The notes beneath the pieces were generated by a model. The model was not told the origin of the DNA. It saw only the letters and a list, made by a program, of their open reading frames with translations, and made no database searches. 64,000 nt of DNA from Oreocharis arfaki (lineage: Eukaryota > Chordata > Aves > Passeriformes > Paramythiidae): NCBI GenBank assembly GCA_013398015.1, contig VZRR01007600.1, positions 1,488,001 through 1,552,000 of the forward strand, in the 5' to 3' direction. This document shows positions 49,945 to 61,500 of the stretch, in pieces (the first letter of the stretch is position 1; each line of letters opens with the position of its first letter). Made by a program: the position numbers and the translations under genes.

Positions 49945-52123
49945 CTGGAGATAAAATGAAAGTTCCTACTTGCTGTTTTGCAGGTAAGCTTCTAACTCTT
50001 TTGACAGCTTCATTTCCTCACTTTCTGTGACCAGTAACTGTCAACAAACTTAGAATGTTGGACAAATATTTGTAAAATGACCTATCAAGCATTTGGCCAA
50101 ACTAAATGATGTAATCAGAAATATGTGAACTACTTCCCAACATCCAGACTTTCTAAGGATTTTATAAGCTCTTGGAGTCCTATCTTACTGGCTATGAGGC
50201 AGGATGTCTTCCACCATTTTCAGTAGGATTGTATTTCCCAACTGTAAATGTTTTGGAGCCTCTTATTTCTGCGGAAGACATGAAGGTACAATTCCACTGT
50301 CTGAGGAAGTTGCTCGAAGAATTACAGACTCTTCTGACTTATTAAAAATGTTGCCTTTTTTTCTTTATTCTAGCTATTTTTTTGTACTTGCTATGCATAA
50401 AACAATAAGCAGAGAGTATCAGAGGGTGTAATGACAGACTTTCTCCTCTATATTATTTATTTTTTCAAAAGAATAACTGCATTCCTTTGTATATCAGGAT
50501 GATTTTCTGCCTTATTGAAACTTGTTTATAAAGGGATTATGATTTTCTTGCTCTAGTTTTCCCTTGAACTGAAAATAAATTATTAGAGGGCTTTCTTCTT
50601 CTTAAAACAAGAAAAGAAGATAAATTTGTGCATCAACGGAAAGTATTTCAGTCACGATAAAATAACAAAAATATAATTTCAAAACAAACTGCTTCCTTTT
50701 CAGAAAGTGTCAAAACACTTCACAATTTTCAAAATTCACTCACTCTGTCTGCAGCAGTTATTTCGCTACTGAAACATAAATTGCAAGTAATTTTGGATCT
50801 CTTACAGCTGCTTTTACAAGTTTATTACCTATCTGCTTAAAATGCCATATCAAAGCATAGTCCTCATGTATCTGGTAAAGGGTTTTACTTATCTAAACTG
50901 TATTTTAACTACTTTCACCGAAGCAAAATTTCAGGAATCCATAGGTTGTCCCCCTCCAGAAAAAGAACACCCACAAACTAAAAATAAAGTAAACATACAG
51001 CTTCTCTTTTAGCTCTTTTCTTGCAGCGTAGGAGTACTCCAAATCTTCTCAAGTAAGAAGAGGATGTGACACAAGATGGCTACTGAGAATAGCATACTTT
51101 CATGGACTGGTGGTCTTTTAAATGCAGATTATTTTACCAGAGACTTTTACAGCAAAGGAACACTGAACTTTGACAACACAATTATTTGTATATAGGCATA
51201 CATAGATACATATAAAATTTTCATTCCATGTAAAGCACACATCTCAGTACATTAAGGAAAGCCTAGCTGAACATCAAAAGCACATCCTGCACTTCATCAT
51301 ATAAAATTATCTAAGGAATCTTCTACTCTAGCACTTTAGTAGTCCTGCACTAGAGGATCTGCTATTGCTGTGATAAAAGTACAATGAAATTTAGCAGTTT
51401 CAGTGTTAGCATGGCCTAAAAGTATTCATGATTTATAATAATGGAACATGAAAGCCTTTAATATTCTGAGTTTAACCTGCAAAATCTCCTATTTTCTTAA
51501 ATGAAGAGGAGAGAAAACATTGGGGGTTAAAAAGAAAATAAAATGAAAATAATAATACAGCCAGAGGGAGACAAAAAATAGGAAGGACAAGGGATATAGT
51601 AAAATAGATTGACAAGTACCTGTAAAGCCGCTGCCTACATAGTACTGTGCAAATTAAAAGTCATGGTCCATAGGCAAAGCATTTGCCTAACTCAGCAAGA
51701 GCTGAGTTATCAAAAGAACTTAGTCCAAGGCTTTAAGGGGCCATTTCGTCACTTTGTGGAACAAAAAAAAGCGAAGAAAAATATGGTTTGCAAGGAATCA
51801 CAAGTCAGTGTCATTAAAACACACAGAAGCCAAAAGTTCAGAGGGGCAGAACCTGCTCAGACAGTGTAGGGATGAGCATTGAAGAAGGAAATGCTGGCAT
51901 TTAAAGCAAAAAATTACAGACAACATGGCTCAGACAATTTATCTGACACACCCTATATGCATCATGTATGAGATCATGTTATTCATGCAAATCTAACAAT
52001 ACACAGCAATACCGCCAGAGAGACTGTTGAAAGGCAACAACATCCTAGTGCTCCTTTAGAGTTTAACTGCAAAGTTCTAAATAGAGATTTATGATTGAGA
52101 ATACATGACTTTGATTGTTAAGA

Positions 52124-52675
52124 TGTGGATTTTGGTGGGTTGATCTTGGTTGGACACCAGGCGCCCACTAAATCACTCCAGCACTCCTCAGGAGAATGGG
52201 AAGGGAAGAAAATAAGATAGAAAAAACCTCATGGGTCAAGAGAAAGGCAGTTTGGAAAAGCAAAGGCCTCATACAGAAACAAATGAAAACGAAAGATTAA
52301 TTCTCTGCTTCCTGTCAGCAGTCCATGTCCGGCCACTTCCCTGGAAGTAGAGCTTCAGTACACATAGCAGTTCCTCTGGATGACAGACAGTGTGATAACA
52401 AATGTCCCTCACTTCCTTCTCTTAGCTTTTATCGCTGAGAAAATGTCGTATATAATACCCTTTGGTCAGTTTGGGCCAGCTGTCCTGGCTATGTCCCCTC
52501 CTAAGATCTTTCCCACCCCCTGCCTACTGGTGGTGTTGCGGAACACTGGCAAGCCAGAGCTGTTCAGCCAAAGTGTTGGTGTGTTATCAGCACCTTTCTC
52601 GCTCCCAAAACAAAGCACAGCACTGTGAGGGCTGCTATGGGGAAAATTAACTCCATCTCAGCCAGATACTGTACA
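52124..52675 (-). mobile_element. Solo LTR of an avian endogenous retrovirus
   Basis: Read on the minus strand it starts TGTACAGTATCTGGCTGAGA and TGGAGTTAATTTT, the counterpart of the avian LTR start 'TGTGCTGGTTTTGGCTGGGA' and 'TAGAGTTAATTTT'. It continues through GTTGATAACAC-like sequence, GGGAGGGG-like sequence and CATAGCCAGGACAGCTGGCC, then CAAACTGACCAAAGGG. A TATA-like ATAAAAG follows at 52432-52426. Near the 3' end are ACCCATGAGGTTTTTTCTAT and the stretch corresponding to the usual '...GGCTGGGGTTAAACCACGACA'. Both ends are present in decayed form and no internal gag/pol/env sequence adjoins, so it is a solo LTR left by LTR-LTR recombination. I saw no convincing target-site duplication. 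It could still carry promoter or polyadenylation activity on the minus strand. Family assignment is from memory of avian LTRs, not from a search. Confidence 0.85.
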
Positions 52676-53190
52676 GGGTTCATAAGTGTACCAGTAAAAT
52701 TGATCATGCTTGGAACGAATCTCAGTGTCTGAGATCAGGTTACACAGAACGACATGTGTCCTCAGTGTTAAACTGTTTTATTATCTGAAGCACAGTAATT
52801 GGATGCAAATCCTTATTGTATGTTACTCCAAACTGTGTTTAGGAGCTATTTGAAAGGATATTTGTTAGCCTGGGCCAAAACTATCTCATAGACTGCTCTT
52901 ACATATCATGAATATGGGAGGTCACAGGACAGCGATGAGGCTTAATTGGCTTAATTTAAACACACTCATAAATTTCCAGAAAGTGAAAATACATTACAAA
53001 GACAGATCACTAAAACATGCTACATCAACAGTCTCTATCCCTTACACAGGGACAGTTAAGCTCCATGTTCAGAGGACACTAGCCCAAGAACCAGCTTTGC
53101 ATTTGCTTTCTACATGATATTTTTTTCTATATCTGTCAGAAAGTGACTTCTCTGCAATGTAATAGGAAATAGATATTTATTTCACTTCTT

Positions 53191-53322
53191 TTAGACAGCT
53201 AGACAAGGCCATTCCAGAGCCTCATGACTTTTCTGAGTCACTTTACTAACACTGTTGATGAGCTTCTCACAGTAGCTCTTAAGATCTTGAGCAGACACAT
53301 CTTTCACCTTCAGCTTCTTCAA
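53191..53322 (-). other. Short coding-looking frame, 43 codons, no start
   Basis: Between in-frame stops the minus strand reads LKKLKVKDVSAQDLKSYCEK, then LINSVSKVTQKSHEALEWPC and LAV. Before the upstream TAA the same frame gives QLRLTVQQ, so the stop may be a mutation inside an older, longer frame. The amphipathic K/E/L/S pattern looks like an alpha-helical protein segment. I do not recognise it. A weak acceptor-like CTAAAAACAG precedes GTCAGCTGAGG on the minus strand. It may be an exon, a processed pseudogene fragment or chance. Confidence 0.2.
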
Positions 53323-54579
53323 TTATTGCTGGACAGTCAGCCTCAGCTGACCTGTTTTTAGTCTCTCATTAGGTAGACGGATTTTGGAAAATATGCAGTA
53401 GGGTTTTAATTTACACAGATATTCTTTCAAAATATTTCAGATGGCATAAAACACAGAAAAAAATAGAGTGAAGATGAAAACCACTTTTTCTTTACTTGTA
53501 ACTGCCTAGAGAGGGGAGGTGTTTAGCTCTTAGGTCTTTAGCTCTTCTATGGGTCCCTCAAGAATTCAGCCATTACAATGTTAGTTACAAATAAAGGTTA
53601 GCTATTCTCTTACTGTCCATAATATCTCAAGCCAGCCTGAAATTCTCCCACTACTCCTACTGCATAATGTAACAAAGTTCCTTTTACAGTTTCTAGGCTC
53701 CATCATCTGTTTCCTTTTCTTTATCCTTGTCAGGTCAATGATTGAATTTCCAAACCTCTGCAGAGTCATCAGTTCTCTATTATTCTCCCTTGCAGTAGTA
53801 TTGAACATAAGCCTTGAATCCATGTCTTATTAGAAACTATAAAGATTCAAAAAATCACCCAACAGTGTAGCTATGCTGTTAAGCCAGAGGGTGTATAGCT
53901 CACAGAAAGCTTGTCTTTAATCGCTGAGCTATCATAAACCTTATTTATGTTGTCTCTCCCCTCAAGCTCGGTAAGGGTGGAGTTAAATTCTAGTGATGAC
54001 TTAAACAACAGTTACCATGACCAGAGGCTGTTCTTATTGCAAAAGCAGAGGGATGAGAATTGATTCAGTTGTATCTATTTATCAATATTTGTGCATGGGA
54101 AAAAAAGGACTTGGAAACTCTAAAATAGGAAACAGGAAACTGTAAAATCAACAGAAATCGAGAGATGTCAAACATTCACAATGGGGTAAGTCAAAAGAAA
54201 TAAAAACTTTCTGTGCAGGAAGCTGGAAGTCTTAGATTTCTGGAGCAGCCCTCTGATGGAATTTGGTGGCACTGCTCTGAGAAAGAGAAACTTAAGAAGT
54301 AGACCAGGTTTTATTAGAAAAGTATCCCTGTCTGTTCAATTTTTCCACTGCAGAAAAAATGCCAACCTGCAAAGCTCTGAACATTACTTGCCTATTTTGT
54401 CAAAAGGAGCAGCAATGCCACATAAAAGAAACTCACTCAGCACATTTAAACAGTATCTTATTCAAGTAATGTAAGTGCCTACTCTACCTTAAAATATTAC
54501 ATCGTGTTTTAGTTGAGCCATTATCATTGATAAGCAGATTTTTAATCAAGGAAATAAGGCATAGTTAATTATGTGCATG

Positions 54580-54840
54580 GGTTGTGCTTTAAATTAGATT
54601 TTATTAGCAGTGCTCATCACCTTCCAGCCCACAAACCAGGTGTGGCATCACAGTTCTTTCTTTAACTACTGCTTGCAGAGATTACAGCCAGAACCAGACT
54701 TAATCCAATTAGCAAACAGTGTCCTCATGCGAAAAGTGAGAAACTGCTGACAGTTGCAGTGACTGCCATTAGTGCTCTTCAGTTAAGAGATTCTCTAATT
54801 ACAGAGCTTGACATCCTCCAAGGTACAATGATAGCCTGAA
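54580..54840. promoter_or_regulatory. Possible conserved non-coding element
   Basis: A 260-base stretch without homopolymers or repeats, less AT-rich than its flanks, carries motifs such as AATCCAATTAGC, CTCTAATTACAG and CAGGTGTGGC. The look is that of a vertebrate enhancer. No sequence feature proves it, and alignment to other birds would decide. Confidence 0.15.
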
Positions 54841-57800
54841 GATACACTGCAAAAAAAAAAAAAAAAAAAGTAGATTATAGGTGTAAACAAGGTTTGCTAA
54901 AAAAATAAACCACCAGTCTCTATGACAGAAAAGAAAATGTTGCAAAGTTTGAAACTGTAATTGCTAATGTGGAATGATAAAATGTCTGATCTAAAGGAGG
55001 AATATTATTAGCATTATTTGATAGAGATAAATTTCTATGAAATATCTAAATTGTAGCAAATCAATTTATTTTCCTGAAACTACAAGTGTATTTCTTTTCT
55101 GGCCAGAAATATTTGTTCTCAGCATGGTACATTAAATGCTGATTTTCGGATGCTGGATTACAGATCTAGGGTACAAGATTTAGAAGGTTTTTTCTGGTTT
55201 TTTTAGGCCTCACTGCTTTTTTAAGCTGATGGAATTCTGTGAAATAATATTGGCTACTTTGATCTTTATGAGAATTCCTCAAGGCTTACCCTGCTCCTGC
55301 ATGTGGCCTTTATAAATGTTCATCCATACTGGTTGTATGGCCCAGCCTACCATCTGCATTTCATGCTCAGTTAGTATTCTTTGCAACTTAAGTTTTGTCC
55401 TAGATACCTAGTATTTTCCAGATTGATTATATGTTATGTTTCATCTTTATCTGTGACTTTTTTTATGATGAAGAAATCCAAATTTAAGAAGTATTTCACT
55501 GTTTTGATGTACTTTACTGTTTCTTCACTAAAAAAACTTGACAAGAGTCCTTCTGTAAACTGTTTGTCCAAAAGAATAAATTTTGGGTAATACATAGGAC
55601 AACCTGAAGAGTAGAGAAGTTCCAAGAACATATTTTTCAAGAAATATAATGGCCTGGTGCTGGCAAAAAACAGAAGAACAGCCCCTCTGCTAATAACAAG
55701 ATAACATGAGAACTGCTGAAGTTTGTTAAGATGAGTGGGTTTCTTTCCCTAAATAAAATAAAATCAAAAAATCCTGAGACACCTGAGATCAATGTTTCCC
55801 TATACACTTATGAAATTTTATCTGACTGATACAACTGTACTATGATCACTATTGCAGTGAGAGAGATTAAATAATATTTGAGGAATATGAAACATACTGC
55901 AGAGCATGAAGAGCAACAACAAAAATGCTTATATTATCATAAAATGAAATACAAATACCTCTGGCTAGATACGAAACAAATGTTAATGAGTCTAAAGCAT
56001 ATATACATATGCCCTTCTTGGAACTCATTAGCATGGTTTAGATGTTTCATGGGTGTATTCTCAAGTGATCCAGAGAATCACATAGAATTATTACCTAATC
56101 AAAATGCAAGATTCATTGATGTGTGATGTAATTAAGGAATGAAGTTTGAATGTGTTCATTAAAATGGAATCGAAAATAGATGAGACCTGGGGTCAAGGTC
56201 CTTCGACAGCTAACTTTACCCTAAAGCCCAATATGATATAGATGCAATTATTAGTTTAGCAATTTAATGAAAACTCATGAAGTCTGAAAAGGTTAATCAG
56301 TTCTTCTTATTGGACTAAATCTGCATGAAAAGAACGTCAGGTTTGAACAATGTTATGAGATGCAAACACCACTCTGGCCAGGGTTTCTTCCAAAACCCCG
56401 TGAAAATATAACATGGCACAGTTCAGTTAGGATATCAGTTTGAGTAAAACAGCAAAAACCATTATTTCACATGGATATAATACAATTTCCTTCCTAAGGA
56501 ATGCTGCAACTGTCAGTAGAAAGATCTCATGTTTTCTGTCATAATTTACACAGGTTTGATGGAATCTCAACTGGGGTTGCTTGAATAAGCAATATACTAG
56601 TAATAGTAATGAAATTTCAGGCTTCACCTTTCTGAGTATTTTTCTGACGTGTAGGCAGCATTTATACTGTTGTGGTTAATTGCTGGCAATTAGGTACTGT
56701 AATATAAATCCTCATTGGTTGGAATCCCTGTATTTTGGGAAAATATGCACTTTTGTGTAGATCTGGTGTAAGGATTTGTTCCATTTAGCTACCTTCTACT
56801 TAAGAAAAATCAGACTTTGAGTAATGAAGGGTCATCTATGCAAGCCATGTTGGAGATCACTGCCATTGTCAACATTGAGAGCTATTGCCATTGGACTAAC
56901 TGTCATTGGAAGTATAAAATTGCAAGCTGATCTATTTTGGTAGCCTTCTTATGTAGAAATAACTCTTTCCACAAATATAACCAAGCATACTTGCTGTATA
57001 AATGGATGAAGACAATTCTCCATTTCTCTGTCCAGTATGATTCAGAGGGTCTGAAATTGCAAAGACTATGAAAATTGAAAGAATAATTAACTCAGTTAAT
57101 CAAACATGCTGATAGGTAAGGCAGTAGTTACAAATCTGTGAGAAAAATGGTAATATGAGATCTGGTGAATCTTCATCTCCCCTACACACACCTCCATTTG
57201 CACTTCCTTTGATCCCACATGACCCTACATGACTACTTGAGTATATTAACTCAAAATCAGAGTCATCTTATGTGGCTTCCAGACTAAAAGTTAGACACAT
57301 TCAGCAGAAAAAAACAAGCAAAATTATTCTGCACCACATAGATGTACCATAGACTCTTCAAATTACTAGGAAAAAAACCTGCTGATGCTACTTTCACTTT
57401 ATAAACTTAACATATTTTCATAAACATATATTGGGAGTATCTGTCTGTGGGCAGCTGAGGTTTACTTGTAAAACAGCATGATCATTGAAGGTCATTTCTG
57501 AAGTGTTGAAGGGGGAGGCAAGTTCAAAGATTACATTGTGCATAAATCTATTTGGCTAAGCACAGCTAAGTTGAGACTGCTAAATTCAAACTGCATAATC
57601 AATCTTTCAAGGCAAGCAAAGGAACAGGGGAAGGAAGAGGAAGAGGAACTCATAAGCAATTTTCTCTAGTTTGCTTCATCCCTCGCCTGTGGGCACCATA
57701 GGCCAAATTTGAGTACATTAGCATTTACATAGAAATGTCCTCTGGGAAAGCAATCCTTCAGAAGCCACAACAGAGATGTAGAGATCCCCATTTCTTTTCT

Positions 57801-58516
57801 TAACTACCCCGTGGCCTCTGCAAACAAGGTTTCAGGATTTCATGAATGCTGTTTTCAATATTGTTCTAAGCAAACTGCATTGAAATGATTAAGAAAGAGT
57901 TGCAGCTCAGGGCTGTGTACAGCTGGTGACATTCACAACAGCTTGCAGGGAGCCTGAGGTTATAGGAGGAACTGGGTTGGTACGTAATCTCAGGATATGA
58001 AGGCTGTGAGACAATTTGTGCCATCTCAACTCTCTGCTCAGTAAATGAGGACCAGTCTACTGTCCATTCTGTCACCCTCCAAGACTCCTTGCTCCAGGGT
58101 GAAGACTGAAAAGAAAATAAGTTGTATACACTATATACTTCTTCTTTCATGTGCTTCCTCTTACATGTGCCTACTTCAAATCACTGTTCTTGAGAGTAAT
58201 GGAAACTGAGGTTTATATTCTCTTTTATGGCCACAGAGACTTAGCATTTCTTGAGCATGTGGACACCTAAAACTCCAGAAGGGAAATTAATTAGAATTGA
58301 CGTCTACAATAACTCTATTACGTATATTTAGAGCTCTTAGGTAGAAGTCCCAAAGTCCAAATTATGAAGCAGCATTCCTTTTAGCAGATACAGAACAGAA
58401 CCATATAATAATAATATGTTACATATTTTTGCTGTTGCTTTGTGTTTACATCTAAATTTTTAAAAAATATTATACATTTTAAAAAGGGTAATATCATGTT
58501 CTTAATTATCAATGAT

Positions 58517-58580
58517 CAGGGCAAGGAGCTGGACTTGATGATCCTTGTGGGTTCTGTCCATCTCAGGATATTCTATGATT
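58517..58580 (+). mobile_element. CR1 LINE 3' tail, very short
   Basis: AGGGCAAGGAGCTGGACTTG, ATGATCCTTGTGGGTTCTGT and CCATCTCAGGATATTCTATG are the last 60 or so bases of a CR1 3' UTR, ending in the octamer-type terminus. It is an extreme 5' truncation. The frame through it (58442-58636) is not a gene. Confidence 0.88.
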
Positions 58581-61500
58581 ATCAACTGTTCCTCTCCTTT
58601 TTACTCTTAGTGCTGTTCCCCACCTTGCTCAACTAAGTTATTTAGGATCTTTCTTGTTTTCCTAATATATATATTTATCAGAATTATTGTCCATTGTCAG
58701 TTGAGACCAAAAGACTGTATTGCAGCCCAGATATTTCACTGTAATCACAAATGGAAGCAAATTAATATGATTCTACATTCTAGGTACTTATTGAGAAAAA
58801 GATATTGTGTATCAAAAAAAGCAGAAAAATGCAGCTCTGTGAATAGAATTATATATGAAAACATTCCCCCTTTTTTTTGTTGGAAAACAATTAGTAATGC
58901 AATTTGTTTTCAAATCTAATCCATTAATTTATGATACAACTGTTTTATTGAGAAAAGCAATGGTTATAGAGCTAAGCAGCAAGGCTAGTAGATCTGGGAA
59001 TTATTATTTCTTATTGTGACTCCTCAGTGATTTCTTTTAGAGCAACCATATCATTATGCACAAAATGCTTTAACCTTGTGCAGAGCTTAGCTGCAAATAT
59101 TATTCCTATTTTAAATGGAAGGATTAAGGCTCAGAGTGAATAAATCCAGACTTTTTGGGAAGTTTATCTAGTAAGTGTGGGTACTTGCATAGAGCAATTA
59201 GCCTTTGGGAAGCACTGTATGATCAAAAAGATCATACACAACTCATTTCAATTTCAAGTATAGGGGGGTTTTAACCCTACTATGAATCAGGCTGCAGTGT
59301 GGTATCAGCCAATAACGACCATATAGCTCCTGCTGAATGGGTTTTAAATTTTACAGAACAGAGGTGCTAGAAAATAACAGTTCTTTTACCTAAACCCTTG
59401 TTAATCCTATTTTATTTAAAACCTACATCATCCAGGCACTGAGAAAACAAAACAGCCAGAAGTGATCAGCCATTAAACTCTGGGAGCACCAGACCCTCAG
59501 TGTTTTGACCTTCTGCATCCTTTTTTTTCACATTTTTCAATTGCAGTCACCAAAAAAAAAAGAAAAGCAGTTCTGGTCTTCAGGAGATACTTTTTATGTC
59601 AGGAATCTTAATCACCTTGACCTACTTGTTATATTAGCATGGAAAATAAACCACAAATAAATGTCATTTCCTCTCATACCAGAGATTTTAGTAGCAGGCA
59701 TTTATTAACAAAAAAACTCCACCACCGAAACCATCCAAAACATAAACCCCACCAACTGTGGGCTATTTACAGACAAGTTAAGCCCTCAGCAAAACTGAAA
59801 ACTGGTGTGGTTTAAATGTCACTTTTCTAGTAAAATGTTATACTCTCTATTCTAGCTGACTGCATCACATGGGAGCTAGGATTCTGTTCTACAAAATTTC
59901 AGGAGAAGAAAAGGATAAAAAAGGATCATGTAGATTTATGAGCATATTTGTGGAAATTTTCATGAATTCAACATCATTAGTATTTCACATATATTTGAGA
60001 TTAAGAGCCCTACTAAGAACCATTTTACAGAACTGAAGTGCTACTAACTGTAAAGTAAAGTTGGTTGGCAGATTAGATTTCAGTTAAATGAGGTTTGATT
60101 AATATACATTAATTTTGCTGAGTTTGATGTTTGCCTGTCATACCAGGGCTCTTAGGGAAACTCTCAGGCATGGAATTAACATTGTTTTTTAAGTCAAAGA
60201 GTTATGGAGCAAAAGAAGTTTCTGTTGTTTTCATAACCCTTATCTGTCAAAACAGTGTAATCAAAGCAGGTAGAAAGTACACAGAATAACAGAACCACAC
60301 ATCTTTGCTATAGAAACCCGTGCTTGACTCGTATGTCCATTTGCAAATACCCTGCAGTAAAAATATGACAGTTTATTCATGGATATAAAATAAGTGCAAT
60401 TTATTTTAGTCCCTTACTCTTTTGCAAGTTCATCAGAAAATCACTCAGGCCCTATATTGGCAAAGACCATGCTGTCAGAACAGCTAAAACTTTCAAACAT
60501 TTTTATGCAGTTAACTGAAGAGAAACATTTCCTCCGATATCAAAGGCAATCACCCCTTGCTCTTTCACCCAAACAAATTTTCAGTGCTAAACTTCTCATA
60601 TTTACTATTATTTGCTCCCTCACATTGGGTGAAAACTTTCATACTATTATTATATCCACAACTGAAGATTAAAAGATTAGGACAAACACTCTACAATGAA
60701 AGGCTGGGCTACATAGCTGAATTATAGAAGGTGACTGCTTCTCCTCTCACCATGTCTCCTTCCTGCTTTTAGACAGGTGTTGCAAGCTGAAATTTTTTAG
60801 CCCCTCTTATGAGATTTTTTTTGACATTTTTACTTGTTTTCTCTGTGTGATCTTTTAAATAAAGTATTTATATAGCTTTCATATGTCACTTCATCAGCAT
60901 TCATTAGCCAGTAGAAGAAATGTACACTTTTTGCCAAACTTATTTTTGAAAATCTCATTCAACTGAGTAAAAAAGGATTTAATGCTTGTGACTGCAAAAG
61001 CACTTTTGTTAGTTTCACTTATTATTTTAACAATTAAAATATTGTGTGTATGTTCTTCCAACCTTTTTAGATACCTTCTAAAAAGACATTCAGTTACAAA
61101 TGAATTATCAAATCAAATTATCTTCAGCAACAGTAATTTTTCTATTAAAATTTCAAGTCAATGGTAAAGATTAGTCTACATTGAGATTTCATTGACATTT
61201 TCCAATATTACTTTAGAGGTGGAAGTGGAGGCCATTCTTACAGAAACCTCAGCTCTACTACTGCAACTAGCACCAAAAAAAGGAGAAACTTCTTGAAGAA
61301 CTGCTTAATGGCAACTGAAATCACTGCTTCTATTTCAGACATTTAGTGGAAACAGAATCATCTCCAAAACCTAAAATTCATTTCCACACACACTGTTCTC
61401 CAATAATATAGTAGCAATTACCTAAGTGCTTCATCCACCTAAGTTTCTTCCCTGTCTTTACACAAGTTTGCAACTCTGTATTTTTCAGCCAAGGTTTCAG

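Larger units (their letters stand above)
42714..52123. other. Unique AT-rich DNA with a purine tract, a gapped poly-T and exon-like blocks
   Basis: No confirmed gene. Features listed separately are the purine tract (42921-42978), hairpin (45153-45190), gapped T tract (46404-46454), unrecognised 124-codon frame (47188-47562), TAAT-rich stretch (48720-48840) and exon-like block (49815-49944). A short GATA run lies at 45850-45861. The region 43075-43323 is open in several frames on both strands, without recognisable protein. Confidence 0.5.
52676..58516. other. Unique AT-rich DNA, candidate conserved stretch, no gene recognised
   Basis: No confirmed gene. It holds the short minus-strand frame at 53191-53322 and an A19 run at 54851-54869. 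The mixed-composition stretch 54580-54840 looks like a conserved non-coding element. At 56861-56909 TGCCATTG-type motifs (inverted CCAAT) recur three times. Other open frames (53602-53823, 55381-55640, 57866-58150) have no recognised protein character. Confidence 0.5.

Noticed and set aside
52380..52650. Two overlapping forward frames of 82 and 62 codons
   Set aside because: They lie on the strand opposite to a solo LTR, which has no coding role there.
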